From Candidatus Margulisiibacteriota bacterium (GTDB lineage Bacteria; Margulisbacteria; WOR-1; O2-12-FULL-45-9; XYB2-FULL-48-7): 64,000 nucleotides of DNA. Shown here piece by piece: positions 24,127 to 36,688 of this stretch. Both the position numbers and the translations under genes were made by a program. The DNA lies in the NCBI GenBank assembly GCA_025453605.1, contig JALOPZ010000002.1, positions 1 to 64,000 of the forward strand, read 5' to 3'. The number at the start of each line of letters is the position of its first letter. The stretch's first letter is position 1. The notes under the pieces were generated by a model, which worked only from the letters and a program-made list of their open reading frames with translations, had not been told where the DNA came from and made no database searches.

Positions 24127-25413
24127 ATGTTTATCACGACAGGGAGGAATAAAACACTACTGAGCTTGCTAGCGCTCTTAGTCTTAATTATGGTGAATGG
24201 GTCATTGGCGGCAACTAATGGAACGATCCAGATCAACTCATCAGGGACCTACAGAGTGTTGGACGGCGGGACAGTAATCACTCCGAACCAGACGCCGCCT
24301 GCTAACCCGACCAATTTTCTGTTTTTTAACGGGGCTATCAACGAAGCGGCTACAACTAACGGTTTTGCGCCCGCCGCCGCCAGTTCTCCTTCTTCGGGAA
24401 TTTATAAATATGATTTTATTGGCACCGGGAATATAGGGGTTTTGGCGATTAACGGGAACCGCTATGGCATGGCATCAACAGGGTATTATTATACAGCTGG
24501 CGCCTATTCTTCGGGTGCGATAGCTTTATCCGGAACAGACCCCAAGAACTTCGAACTAAATTTTATCCTTGACCATGAAAAGAAAACCCCGTATGCGCCC
24601 AGTGCGATTGGCGTGGTCGAAGCTCAGACCAGAGTGAACGATGCTAGCGGGAATGGCACCGATCAGGTTCAGATGACATTGACTGTGTCGGTCACCCCGA
24701 ATAGCGGAGCTTCCCCTAACTTGCGCACAATTAATATCGGGACTGGGGGGACGACATACGCTTTAGTGTTTTATAAAAGTGGTGATACTATCCCGCCGGT
24801 CGGAGGGTGGGTGACAAATGCTGGCGCGGTTACCGGCCCGGCACTTATCCAGCAAAATAGCGGGACTTTTACTTTGAAGGGCTCTTACTTAACCCCCAAT
24901 ACACAATATAACATCATAGCCTGGAATCGTAATTGGTGGACTAGTTCTGCCGATACGCCGACAAGTTTTAATATTGGGTCGTTCGGGTCGGATGGTAGCG
25001 CGAATTATTTAGGAAGACAATGGGCCACTGTGGCTGGTGCTGGTGGTGGCCCATTTTCAAAAGCCTGCAACTTAACTCCGGTCATTAATACGTTTTCCCT
25101 GCCCTTTGACTTTAGTCGTTCGGTCGCCTATACGACCACCGGCGGGGCTTCTCCGTCAGGGACGGTCCAGACGGTCCGCCAATTACTTACCGCTATAGGG
25201 AACGTTTCCGTTTTCGGCTGGTACGACTCGGTCGAAAAGAAGCAAAAGGGCTTCACTTATGTGAACAATGCCAATTTGGACACTTCTACCACCGTCCCTG
25301 GTTCAACGCAGACAGTTGCACAGATCCTTGATTCGAACCTGGTGCAAGACCTGCCTTACCAGATCAGCGTCGCGGGGACATCGGTCACTCTGTCAATAAC
25401 AGGGACGAGATAA
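24127..25413 (+). CDS. Exported surface protein with LPF-type C-terminal module
   Basis: 428 residues, 21 bases after the previous gene, with GGAGG upstream. A signal peptide (about 1-28, LLSLLALLVLIMVNGSLA) is followed by a beta-rich body with several Ser/Thr/Gly-rich stretches. The end, from about residue 315 (CNLTPVINTFSLPFDFSRS), includes FGWYDSVEKKQKGF and closes LPYQISVAGTSVTLSITG. The layout (hydrophobic NxxSLPF, helix, aromatic W.....F, final short beta pair) matches the ends of the proteins encoded at 12007-14283 and 26827-27999. I do not recognise a named family. It is likely part of a surface operon running from 22738 to 29172. Confidence 0.7.
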   Translation: MFITTGRNKTLLSLLALLVLIMVNGSLAATNGTIQINSSGTYRVLDGGTVITPNQTPPANPTNFLFFNGAINEAATTNGFAPAAASSPSSGIYKYDFIGTGNIGVLAINGNRYGMASTGYYYTAGAYSSGAIALSGTDPKNFELNFILDHEKKTPYAPSAIGVVEAQTRVNDASGNGTDQVQMTLTVSVTPNSGASPNLRTINIGTGGTTYALVFYKSGDTIPPVGGWVTNAGAVTGPALIQQNSGTFTLKGSYLTPNTQYNIIAWNRNWWTSSADTPTSFNIGSFGSDGSANYLGRQWATVAGAGGGPFSKACNLTPVINTFSLPFDFSRSVAYTTTGGASPSGTVQTVRQLLTAIGNVSVFGWYDSVEKKQKGFTYVNNANLDTSTTVPGSTQTVAQILDSNLVQDLPYQISVAGTSVTLSITGTR

Positions 25414-25434
25414 GGAAAAACAAAGAAGCTAAGG

Positions 25435-26802
25435 ATGTTTAGGCGATCGATCATATTATTAATAGGTTTGCTGCTGATAGCTGGTTCAGCTAGCGCGACG
25501 CCTGTGCAGAACCCTTATCCGGTCACTTTTTGGATCAATGGTGATCTGGATGCCGGGGATACTGGATTGAGCGGTGATAGTTTGAGCGGCTTTGAGGTTT
25601 ATTTCTTTAAGGACCTTGGGACCTATCAGGACCATTACGCCATGAGTCTCAGTGTTATCAACGGTCGCTTTGCTGTCAACGCGCTGGATGACATGGGGCT
25701 GAAGCTTGAAGCCGGGGACTATTACCTGGCGACTAAGCCGCAGGATTTCGGAGGAAAATCGTACGGCGCGGATCCGACGCTATTACAGATCACCCCGGCC
25801 CACACCAGCGAAGGTTATATCAACCTACCCGCTGGGTTTTTGCGATTGAAAGAGGGCGGCGGTTTGGGAGTGGCGGTGGTCGCGACCGGTTTGACGATCG
25901 CCAGATCGACAACGGATCCGGCCGACCTGATAGTTACCTGGGATAAGGCGATCTATTCCAATCCGACGATATATGCCATGACCGGAGATGGATCCGGCCA
26001 ATATGACAACGATTATGACGCGGCAAAATGGTTGAAGATCTTTGAGAACGGGACTGTGCTTATTACCGATTTCGGCGGTGGTAAGGTCCAGTACACGGCA
26101 GGCGGTAACTCTATGACACATACCGGTCAGATCGCTGCCGGCTCGAATGAGGTCTATTACAAGACATTGGTTAATGGTGCCGACCCGGCTGCTGCTTTCG
26201 GTGCCGCGCCGGCGGTCGGTAAACTGAACATTCATTTAGGGGCCGGCATGAACGTGGCCAGCGTACCGTTCGAGAATGCGGCTACCGGCATAGATAAGAT
26301 ATTTAGTGCCGACCTGCTGACAAACGGTGATAACTTGTACTTCAAACCGCTCTCTGACAGAGCTAATACCGATAAGTCGACAGTCAAGGATGGGGCATGG
26401 AGTAACCCGGCCATCAATATTAGATCAAATTATGGCTACTGGTTAGAAACCAGCGCGGCCAAAGTGATGACAGTTTGGGGTGGAGTCAACCAGGAAGGGG
26501 CCTATGCTCAAACCACCCTGATCAAAGACGCTGGTATCCTGGTGATCGGCTGTATTTATCCAAAAGCAGCATTGTTCACCGATTCCGGTTTGAATAAGGC
26601 CGGCGGGGCTAAGAGCGGTGATGCGGTTTATTATAAACCCTTAGCCGGTTCGCCCAACACTCAAAAAGTATTGTTCAGCGAAAGCGGTGACCAGTGGAGT
26701 GATCCGGTGATCGACCGGACATTCCGGCTGCCGTTCGGTTATTGGTATGAACGAAAATCAGGTAACGGAAATCTCGATCTTGGCCGTAAAAGGCCATGGT
26801 AG
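25435..26802 (+). CDS. Exported surface protein with carboxypeptidase-regulatory-like N-domain and TGDG/YYK/VGK module
   Basis: 455 residues, 21 bases after the preceding stop. A signal peptide (1-22, IILLIGLLLIAGSASA) precedes an N-terminal domain (about 25-130, VTFWINGDLDAGDTGLSG...) with the look of a carboxypeptidase-regulatory Ig domain. Residues about 140-240 hold DLIVTWDKAI, MTGDGSGQYD and VYYKT. VGKLN, then GMNVASVPFENA, begins the shared C-terminal module. Two GYW repeats follow (GYWLETSA; GYWYERKSGNGNLDLGRKRPW). The ending aligns with the GYWYYRDPKNGN end of the protein encoded at 23011-24105. No catalytic site is seen. It is probably a surface-attached structural protein. Confidence 0.72.
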   Translation: MFRRSIILLIGLLLIAGSASATPVQNPYPVTFWINGDLDAGDTGLSGDSLSGFEVYFFKDLGTYQDHYAMSLSVINGRFAVNALDDMGLKLEAGDYYLATKPQDFGGKSYGADPTLLQITPAHTSEGYINLPAGFLRLKEGGGLGVAVVATGLTIARSTTDPADLIVTWDKAIYSNPTIYAMTGDGSGQYDNDYDAAKWLKIFENGTVLITDFGGGKVQYTAGGNSMTHTGQIAAGSNEVYYKTLVNGADPAAAFGAAPAVGKLNIHLGAGMNVASVPFENAATGIDKIFSADLLTNGDNLYFKPLSDRANTDKSTVKDGAWSNPAINIRSNYGYWLETSAAKVMTVWGGVNQEGAYAQTTLIKDAGILVIGCIYPKAALFTDSGLNKAGGAKSGDAVYYKPLAGSPNTQKVLFSESGDQWSDPVIDRTFRLPFGYWYERKSGNGNLDLGRKRPW

Positions 26803-26826
26803 GGCTGATATAAAGGAGGAAATAAC

Positions 26827-27999
26827 ATGTTGAATATTCGATCCAAAAGGAGGATGAGAGAGCGGTGTCGTTTACCGCTAGGCTTACTGCTGACCATTTT
26901 TGTCGCTTTGCCTGTATTTGCTATCGGTCTTAATCTATCCGCTTCTAATATTCCTGACGGCATGACCGGGCCAGTCGAGTTCTGTCGGGTAGTTGGCCAA
27001 TACGACCCGCCGGGCGGAGGCGATGATAAATCGATCAGATTAATGACGATCCAGGGCGGTTTGTTGGCTGAGCCGCAGATCCCGATCGTTGTGTCGGAGA
27101 ACACGATCCCCCTGGTTTATGGTGGTCCGGAAAAAGATAATGGCTCATTGAACGATATCGATAACGGCACCAAGGTTTTTATTCGGATCTGGGATGGCGC
27201 GATCGGTCAAAAACACCACTATGTCAAAAGCGAAGTTAAAACTATTAGCTGGGGGCCAACTGATCCAAAGGTGGATTGGACGATAACGAGCTGGACAAGG
27301 TGTTTGGCGGATGTGCCGCAAAATGTGGGAGTTAAGGTTGATTCGGAAACGATCAAGCGAACCGGCAGCACTCAGGCGTTGACCATTGATTTTAGTGCGA
27401 TCCATGACGGCCAAGTGGAGCTAGTGTCGTCGAAAGCTGTTTTGGAGATCAGCAAAGATCCGACATTTACTGATGTTAACGACCCGACCGGAGGGGTAAA
27501 GCATTTTGATTCCTCTTCTGCTTCTGCGAGCGGTGTTTATTATACCGGCAACACAACATATTATCTGCGTTCACAATTAGGCAACTACTACGGGGTTGCC
27601 CCGGTTGCAATGTTGACCTCGCCGGTCAAAGATCTTGCACAACCGGGCGAATCGGTCGTCAATGCTGTTGGCAAGTATTTGACTCTTGGAGGAGGCGGAG
27701 CGGCCGCTTTCACCTTCAACCTTCTGCCGATCGAAACCGGCAAACTGGTGGTCAACACCGTCTTCCTGCCGGCGGCTTCTGTGACCAGCGCTTCCGCGCT
27801 GGCGGCGAGGATCGACGGCCTGGCCGGGAGCAAAGTCACCAAGGCTGTTTGCCGGTGGGACCCGGTTGCCGGCAAGCCGGAGGCGGCTTTATTTGACGAT
27901 TCCGGTAATATCCTGACCGGATCAAAAGATTTTAGCCTGACAGCTGGCGAATGTTACCAGATCTACACGACCAAGAACGTGACGATAACTTTGCCCTGA
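26827..27999 (+). CDS. Exported surface protein, unknown family, LPF-like end
   Basis: 390 residues with AAGGAGG upstream of the ATG. A strongly basic n-region (RSKRRMRERCR) and hydrophobic core ending PVFA form a signal peptide of about 36 residues. The body is beta-rich without recognisable catalytic motifs. The last 110 residues (FNLLPIETGKLVVNTVFLPA...CRWDPVAGKPEAALFDD...LTAGECYQIYTTKNVTITLP) repeat the pattern VNTxFLPxx, W-x-P, G-x-x-YQIY, final strand, as in the proteins encoded at 12007-14283 and 24127-25413. Spacing of 24 bases upstream and 15 downstream indicates an operon. Confidence 0.7.
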   Translation: MLNIRSKRRMRERCRLPLGLLLTIFVALPVFAIGLNLSASNIPDGMTGPVEFCRVVGQYDPPGGGDDKSIRLMTIQGGLLAEPQIPIVVSENTIPLVYGGPEKDNGSLNDIDNGTKVFIRIWDGAIGQKHHYVKSEVKTISWGPTDPKVDWTITSWTRCLADVPQNVGVKVDSETIKRTGSTQALTIDFSAIHDGQVELVSSKAVLEISKDPTFTDVNDPTGGVKHFDSSSASASGVYYTGNTTYYLRSQLGNYYGVAPVAMLTSPVKDLAQPGESVVNAVGKYLTLGGGGAAAFTFNLLPIETGKLVVNTVFLPAASVTSASALAARIDGLAGSKVTKAVCRWDPVAGKPEAALFDDSGNILTGSKDFSLTAGECYQIYTTKNVTITLP

Positions 28000-28014
28000 A
28001 ATAAATGAGGTAGA

Positions 28015-29172
28015 ATGAAAAAGAGTCTGACGATCATCGCGCTCCTGCTCGGCATAGCGACCCTGGCCGCCGCGGCCGGGTTTACTTTCCTGCCGGTCTA
28101 TTCGGTGGTCGGGCAGGTTGTCGACGCGCCGGCGGCTCCGGCCGCGGGGCGGACGGTCGTCTTCTTCAAAGAGATGAACGAACGGTCGGAGGTCACAGTC
28201 TACACTCTGGCCACCGTCGGCAGCGACGGCCGCTACCTGGTCAACGCGACCAGCAACTTTGATCTCCCGTTGACCGTCGGCGAAACTTATAAAGTGGCGG
28301 TGGTCCGGGACGCGAGCGGCTACGGCGCCGGCCCGGTCAGCGTGACGATCTCCGGCAGCGGCTACGACGCCGCGCCGGCCATGACCATGGCTTACGGCGC
28401 CGGCGTGATCGCGATCGGTCCCGGAATAACAGACATTAGACAAGAGCTGCCACCAGTCGTCAAACTCTCGTTCGGCAGCCGGCTCTACCAGCCGGCCCTG
28501 GTGACCGACGAAAAACCGTTCATCATCTCCGAGCGGCCGTCGGTCAAGGCTGATGTGACCGTCGATTCACCGTACGCCCTGGCGATGGACCCGAGCAAGT
28601 TGACGCTCGTCATCGACTCCGGCAGCGCTTCCCAGCAGATCCTGGAAATGCAGGCGGATAATATCGCCAAGAAAGTGCTGGCCGCCGGTTCCACCGCCGC
28701 TGAAGAGCGGATCAGCGCCCTGAGCCTGGCCTACAATCTGGCCGAGGCCCTGACGGAAGGGAAACATCACTTCACCGTTAACGCCCGGAGCAGCGGCGCC
28801 ATGGGAGCGGCCGGTATCACCGCTTACGTCGCAACCGTCGAAGTGATGGGCGGCCCGGTCCGGCTGATCGGCGTGCCGATCTGTTCCCCCAGCCCTTACA
28901 GCATCACTAAGAACAGGATAGTGACGATCCAGTATACCCTCTCCAAGGATGCCGATATCCAGCTGGTCTTCCTCGATATTTCTGGACAGACCATTCTCTC
29001 CCGGACCTACCTGAAGGGGACGGAAGGCGGCTCCGCCGGCGTCAATAAAGTGACCTGGGACGGGCAGACCGACCGCGGCTACAAAGCGGGCAACGGCATT
29101 TACCTGGGGACCGTGGTCAGTAAAGAGGATAACCGGAAGCTGGGGACGGTCAAGCTGACGGTGTTTGACTAG
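28015..29172 (+). CDS. Exported protein with regulatory-like Ig domain and FlgD/T9SS-like C-terminus
   Basis: 385 residues; GAGG and a short spacer precede the ATG. A signal peptide (1-20, LTIIALLLGIATLAAAA) leads to a carboxypeptidase-regulatory-like domain (about 25-125: YSVVGQVVDAPAAPAAGRTVVFF, seen as successive strands). A central all-beta region follows. The C-terminal 85 residues (YTLSKDADIQLVFLD...GQTILSRTY...VTWDGQTDRGYKAGNGIYLGTVV) form a FlgD-like Ig domain closely resembling type A type IX sorting domains and the end of the protein encoded at 14318-16294. It is the last gene of the surface operon, followed by a strong hairpin. Confidence 0.75.
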   Translation: MKKSLTIIALLLGIATLAAAAGFTFLPVYSVVGQVVDAPAAPAAGRTVVFFKEMNERSEVTVYTLATVGSDGRYLVNATSNFDLPLTVGETYKVAVVRDASGYGAGPVSVTISGSGYDAAPAMTMAYGAGVIAIGPGITDIRQELPPVVKLSFGSRLYQPALVTDEKPFIISERPSVKADVTVDSPYALAMDPSKLTLVIDSGSASQQILEMQADNIAKKVLAAGSTAAEERISALSLAYNLAEALTEGKHHFTVNARSSGAMGAAGITAYVATVEVMGGPVRLIGVPICSPSPYSITKNRIVTIQYTLSKDADIQLVFLDISGQTILSRTYLKGTEGGSAGVNKVTWDGQTDRGYKAGNGIYLGTVVSKEDNRKLGTVKLTVFD

Positions 29173-29224
29173 CCGAGGCTTTCCACCCCCACACACTTTA
29201 TCCGCTAACAGTTAATTAATACTT

Positions 29225-29249
29225 GGCTCCCCCTTAATAAGGGGGAGCC
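29225..29249. terminator. Perfect hairpin between convergent genes
   Basis: GGCTCCCCCTT and AAGGGGGAGCC form an 11-bp stem with a 3-base loop. It lies between two convergent genes and can end transcription from both sides. Outer arms CCCCCACAC (29186-29194) and GTGTGGGGG (29279-29287) surround it, giving a nested inverted-repeat element about 100 bases long. Confidence 0.75.
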
Positions 29250-29287
29250 GGGTTGATGAGCCAATTGTTTAGAATTACGTGTGGGGG

Positions 29288-30451
29288 TTAACCCAAGCCC
29301 AGCAGCCTAACTAACCATGACCGATCAAGTTTGATCGCATCGTATTCACATAATTCGTGACAGCAGAAGCAGCTGATACACTTCTTTTTGTCGATCCACA
29401 CCACATTAGCTTCCTGATCGTGGACGATCGTTTTGGCCGGGCAGTGGCGGAAACAGGTGAGACATTGGGTGCATTTCTCCTGATCGATCACCGGATAGAT
29501 GGTCAGCTGTTTGACGATAGGGGCGGCCAGGTTAAAGAGAAAGTCCGGCAGCCAGTTGATAAAACCTTGCGAGTTGAACGCCTTTTTCCAGTCAGCCTGC
29601 CTCAGCTCGTCCAGCCTGGCGCCAACGATCTCGATCCGGGCCAGGTCCATTTCGCCCAGCCCGCGCCGGACCGCTTCTACCGTCGTAAAGATCTCCCCCG
29701 GCCGGTGGCCGATCAGGTCCGAGCAGACGGCGTCGAGCGCCACTCCGTCGGTCGAAGCGAGGAGGGCGCCAAATTTCCGCGGCTGGCCGTTGGCCGGACC
29801 GGGGCCCTCCATCCCGACTACCGCGTCCATGATGGTCAGCGCCGGCTTGACGATCTGATAGATGTCGACGATCGAGACCGCAAAATCGCGGGGGCGGGGG
29901 TTGATCGTGTGAAAACTGCTCTTGTTAAAGCCGGGGATCACGCCGAACATGTTCTTGATCGCCCCGGTGTAGAGCGTCAGGTTGTGGGTCTTCAGTTTGG
30001 GCAGATTGATGATCACGTCGGCGTCGAGCGCCGGTTTAGCAATATTGAGGAGCGGCAAACGCCGATTGCCGCTCGGGCTCGGGACCGGCACGATCCCCTC
30101 GTGCTGAAAATAGACCATGATCCCGCCCGCTTCTTTCACCGCCTGCTTGATCCCGGTCTTTTCCATCGTCTCCGGTACGTTGGAGTGGGCGTTCCCCGGG
30201 CTGTCGCCAACCAGAGCGATCCCGCCCGCTTTTTTGACCGCTTTGATGACCGCGGCGATCACGGCGGGGTGGGTGGTGACGGCGTGGTCGGGTGTTTGGC
30301 CGAGGAGCGCGTTCGGCTTGATCAGGACCTTCTGGCCCGGTTTAACGAACGCCTGCATACCGCCGAGGGGAGCCAGGCATTGCTGAATGGACGATTCGAC
30401 AGCGAGCGGGTCGTAGCTGGCACAGCGGACAACAGAGACTTTAGTAGCCAA
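29288..30451 (-). CDS. DUF362 protein with C-terminal double [4Fe-4S] ferredoxin domain
   Basis: 387 residues from a TTG start that overlaps the end of thrC by 11 bases. Residues about 1-300 form a DUF362 domain ([46 protein letters not shown] in successive conserved blocks). The C-terminus (about 322-380) has two CxxCxxCxxxCP-type clusters ([12 protein letters not shown] and [11 protein letters not shown]), so it should bind two [4Fe-4S] clusters. The family is common in anaerobes and its reaction is not established; a redox or electron-transfer role is inferred. Probably translated by coupling to thrC. Confidence 0.88.
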   Translation of the reverse strand: MATKVSVVRCASYDPLAVESSIQQCLAPLGGMQAFVKPGQKVLIKPNALLGQTPDHAVTTHPAVIAAVIKAVKKAGGIALVGDSPGNAHSNVPETMEKTGIKQAVKEAGGIMVYFQHEGIVPVPSPSGNRRLPLLNIAKPALDADVIINLPKLKTHNLTLYTGAIKNMFGVIPGFNKSSFHTINPRPRDFAVSIVDIYQIVKPALTIMDAVVGMEGPGPANGQPRKFGALLASTDGVALDAVCSDLIGHRPGEIFTTVEAVRRGLGEMDLARIEIVGARLDELRQADWKKAFNSQGFINWLPDFLFNLAAPIVKQLTIYPVIDQEKCTQCLTCFRHCPAKTIVHDQEANVVWIDKKKCISCFCCHELCEYDAIKLDRSWLVRLLGLG

Positions 30452-31490
30452 GAGCTTTAGCGACAGCTTCGGCCTGGCAGGCGATGAATTGCGGCTTCTC
30501 GCCGAACATGATGGCGTTGTCGGGGTCTTTTAGCCCGTGGCCGGTCAGGATGCAGACGATGGTCGAACCGTCTGCGATCTTCCCCGCTTTGACCAGCTTG
30601 AGGACGCCGGCGACCGAGGCGGCCGAGGCCGGCTCGCAGAAAACCCCTTCGGTCCGGGCGATCAGCTTATAAGCGTCGACGATCTCGCTGTCGGTGACGA
30701 TCGAGATCGAACCGCCCGATTGCTCAGCCGCTTCGACCGCCGTTTTCCAGCTGGCCGGGTTGCCGATCCGGATCGCGGTCGCCAGCGTTTCCGGCTTCTC
30801 GATCGGGTGCCCCCGGACGATCGGGGCGGCCCCTTCGGCCTGGAAACCGATCATCTTGGGGAGGGTGGAGATCTTTTTTGCCCCGTAATACTCTTTGTAC
30901 CCTTTCCAGTAGGCGGTGATGTTGCCGGCGTTGCCGACCGGAATAGCGTGGTAATCGGGGACCGCGCCGAGCTGATTGACGATCTCAAAGGCGCCGGTCT
31001 TTTGCCCTTCGATCCGGAACGGATTGATCGAATTGACGATCTCGACCGGGTATTTGTCGCCGAGCTCGCGGACCAGGGTGAGCGCCTGGTCAAAATTGCC
31101 GTCGACTTCAAAAACTTTGGCCCCGTGCATGATCGCCTGCGACAGTTTGCCGAGCGCGATCTTTCCCCGGGGGATGATCACGATGCAGTCCATTCCGGCC
31201 CGGGCGGCGTAGGCCGAGGCGGAGGCGGAGGTGTTGCCGGTGGAAGCACAGATGACCGCTTTACAATGCCGCTCCTTGGCTTTACTGATCGCCATGGTCA
31301 TTCCCCGGTCCTTGAACGACCCGGTCGGGTTTGCCCCCTCGTATTTGAGGTATACCTGGCAGCGGGTCAGGTCGGAGAGATGGTGGGCCTTGAGGAGGGG
31401 AGTGTTCCCTTCGCAGAAAGTGACGACCGGGGTCTCATCGGTCACCGGCAGGTATTTGCGGTATTCTTCGATCACGCCGCGCCACTTCAT
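30441..31490 (-). CDS. thrC: Threonine synthase
   Basis: 349 residues, the short class typical of many bacteria and archaea. It is a PLP enzyme converting O-phosphohomoserine to threonine. Lys60 in [10 protein letters not shown] is the expected Schiff-base lysine; [17 protein letters not shown] binds the cofactor phosphate region; [11 protein letters not shown] lies near the C-terminus. The start ATG at 31490 lies eight bases downstream of a -10 TATAAT, with no clear Shine-Dalgarno, so the mRNA may be nearly leaderless. It is divergent from aspS, sharing a symmetric promoter, and is followed by the DUF362 gene in an apparent two-gene operon. Confidence 0.95.
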   Translation of the reverse strand: MKWRGVIEEYRKYLPVTDETPVVTFCEGNTPLLKAHHLSDLTRCQVYLKYEGANPTGSFKDRGMTMAISKAKERHCKAVICASTGNTSASASAYAARAGMDCIVIIPRGKIALGKLSQAIMHGAKVFEVDGNFDQALTLVRELGDKYPVEIVNSINPFRIEGQKTGAFEIVNQLGAVPDYHAIPVGNAGNITAYWKGYKEYYGAKKISTLPKMIGFQAEGAAPIVRGHPIEKPETLATAIRIGNPASWKTAVEAAEQSGGSISIVTDSEIVDAYKLIARTEGVFCEPASAASVAGVLKLVKAGKIADGSTIVCILTGHGLKDPDNAIMFGEKPQFIACQAEAVAKALGY

Positions 31491-31498
31491 GATTTTTA

Positions 31499-31522
31499 AT
31501 TATAACATGCCTGTGTTATAAT
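31499..31522. promoter_or_regulatory. Symmetric divergent promoter thrC/aspS
   Basis: Perfect 9-bp inverted repeat ATTATAACA ... TGTTATAAT with a 6-base centre. Each arm contains a TATAAT -10 facing outwards: 31517-31522 for aspS and the complement of 31499-31504 for thrC. Starts lie 13 and 8 bases from the -10 boxes. No good -35 is seen on either side. Confidence 0.65.
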
Positions 31523-31535
31523 TTCGATAATAGCG

Positions 31536-35063
<3,528 letters not shown>

Positions 35064-35069
35064 TGCATA

Positions 35070-35091
35070 ATTATAGCAGCGGGGGTACAAT
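35070..35091. promoter_or_regulatory. Divergent -10 boxes with six-base spacing to both starts
   Basis: TATAAT on the minus strand (complement of 35070-35075) lies exactly six bases before ATG 35063. TACAAT (35086-35091) on the plus strand lies exactly six bases before ATG 35098. Neither gene has a Shine-Dalgarno, so both could be leaderless mRNAs. Confidence 0.55.
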
Positions 35092-35097
35092 GCCGCC

Positions 35098-36255
35098 ATG
35101 GCGATCGATCCGGTCTGCGGGATGCAGGTTGACGAGAAGAGCGCTCTTAAGCTCTCCTGGCAGGGAGAGGATTACTTTTTTTGTTCCGACCATTGCCGCC
35201 AGAAATTCCTCAAGCAGAACAAGATCAGCGAGCCGTGTCCGTCGTGCGCCGCGCCGGCCCCCGGCACCCCCTGGTGGCAGAACAAGATCGTCATATTAAT
35301 CTTCGTTTATGCCGTGATCATCGTTGCCGGCCTCTCCAGCCGTCAATTGGCTCCGCTCAAAGACGCTCTGCTGCTGTATTTGCGGACCATTGCCTGGCCG
35401 GTTTTAATCGGCCTCCTCCTGGGTGGGGTTATTGACTGGCTTGTCCCCAGCGAGTATATCTCGCTGATCCTGGCTGCCAAAAAGAAACGGACCATTGTTT
35501 ACGCGGTCTTGACCGGCTTTCTGATGTCAGCTTGCAGCCACGGGATCCTGGCGTTGGCCATTCAGATCTACAGGAAAGGGGCGTCGACGCCGGCCGTGAT
35601 CGCCTTTTTACTCTCCAGCCCCTGGGCAAACCTGCCGTTGACCATCTTGATGTTCGGCTTCTTTGGCCTTAAGGCTTTATTGGTCGTCTTTGGCGCCATT
35701 GTGGTCGCTTTGATCTCGGGTTACATATATATGTTCCTGGAATCCCGTTCGCTGGTCGAACGCAATCCTAATACGATCGCAGTCGCCAAAGATTTCTCCC
35801 TGGTAGCTGATGCCAGGGAGCGGCTGAAAGGAATAAAGTTCAACCCGCTGGCTGCCGTGCGGGGGATCTGGGCTGGATCGCTCTCCCTGGCCAACATGGT
35901 CCTCTGGTGGATCATGTTCGGCATGTTATTGGCCAGCGTGGCGGCGACCTATATTCCGGCCGGCTTTATGCACCACTACATGGGGGCCTCCCTGACCGGT
36001 CTGCTGGTCACTCTCTTCCTGGCGACGATCATCGAGATCTGCTCAGAAGGGTCGGCGCCGCTGGCATTCGAGCTCTACCGCCAGACCGGCGCGATCGGGA
36101 ACAGCTTCACTTTTCTGATGGCCGGCGTGGTGACCGACTACACCGAGATCGGCTTGATCTGGCAGAATATCGGCTGGCGAGCCGCGGTCTGGCTGCCGAT
36201 CATTGCGGTCCCTCAGGTCATGCTGCTGGCGGTACTTTTCAATCACTTCTTTTAA
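35098..36255 (+). CDS. Permease (DUF318/ArsP-like) with N-terminal YHS metal-binding domain
   Basis: 385 residues. Residues 1-45 (MAIDPVCGMQVDE...YFFCSDHCRQKF) form a YHS domain, a small metal-sensing or binding module common in copper and heavy-metal proteins; an extra CPSC lies near residue 49. About eight to ten transmembrane helices follow from residue 60, with the conserved SACSHG and EICSEGSAPLAFE blocks of the DUF318 permease family (YraQ/ArsP). It probably exports a metal, metalloid or organo-metal compound. The Met-rich gene 27 bases downstream supports a soft-metal role. Confidence 0.85.
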   Translation: MAIDPVCGMQVDEKSALKLSWQGEDYFFCSDHCRQKFLKQNKISEPCPSCAAPAPGTPWWQNKIVILIFVYAVIIVAGLSSRQLAPLKDALLLYLRTIAWPVLIGLLLGGVIDWLVPSEYISLILAAKKKRTIVYAVLTGFLMSACSHGILALAIQIYRKGASTPAVIAFLLSSPWANLPLTILMFGFFGLKALLVVFGAIVVALISGYIYMFLESRSLVERNPNTIAVAKDFSLVADARERLKGIKFNPLAAVRGIWAGSLSLANMVLWWIMFGMLLASVAATYIPAGFMHHYMGASLTGLLVTLFLATIIEICSEGSAPLAFELYRQTGAIGNSFTFLMAGVVTDYTEIGLIWQNIGWRAAVWLPIIAVPQVMLLAVLFNHFF

Positions 36256-36282
36256 TCTTTTACTACGGGGAGGTGAATATCA

Positions 36283-36627
36283 ATGATGGCAGGAATGGGT
36301 AATATTCTGGTCCTAACTCAGCTGCTGACGCTCGGCCTCGCGCTCGGTTTTGCATATATCATCTGGATCCTGGCGACCAAGGAGACCGGCAATCTGAAGC
36401 TCGGCGGGCAGATCCTGGCGGCGGTGATCGCGCTGCTCGCGCTCTTGATCTTTATTTACGGCCTGGTCGTCGCCAACCAGATGCAGCGGAGCATGCAAGG
36501 CGGTATGGGCGGTATGATGATGGGCGGCAAGATGGGAAGCAAGATGGAAATGCCGTGCGCCAAGTCCGGGATGACCGAAAAAGAAAAGATGGAATGCATG
36601 AGGAAGATGATGGAAGGGAAGAAATAG
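36283..36627 (+). CDS. Small membrane protein with Met-rich, Cys-containing tail
   Basis: 114 residues with a very strong GGGGAGGTGA Shine-Dalgarno. Two transmembrane helices (about 9-31 and 41-64) are followed by a tail rich in Met and Gly (MQGGMGGMMMGGKMGSKMEM) and then CAKSGMTEKEKMECMRKMMEG. Clustered Met with Cys is typical of Cu(I)/Ag(I) binding. Next to a YHS-permease, a metal chaperone or sensor role is the best inference, though the family is not recognised. Confidence 0.7.
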   Translation: MMAGMGNILVLTQLLTLGLALGFAYIIWILATKETGNLKLGGQILAAVIALLALLIFIYGLVVANQMQRSMQGGMGGMMMGGKMGSKMEMPCAKSGMTEKEKMECMRKMMEGKK

Positions 36628-36643
36628 TATCCGGGAACGAATG

Positions 36644-36680
36644 AGGGGGGGGCAGGAGGGAGACTTCCGCGCCCCCCTTG
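36644..36680 (+). terminator. G-rich/C-rich hairpin
   Basis: A run of Gs (36645-36652) can pair with CCCCCC at 36672-36677, followed by TT. It sits after the Met-rich gene and before korA. There is no long T-run, so efficiency is uncertain. Confidence 0.5.
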
Positions 36681-36688
36681 ATCATCAG

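Noticed and set aside
29357..31499. Long open frames antisense to the DUF362 and thrC genes
   Set aside because: They mirror conserved proteins on the minus strand in GC-rich sequence; no family motif, start context or separate promoter supports them.
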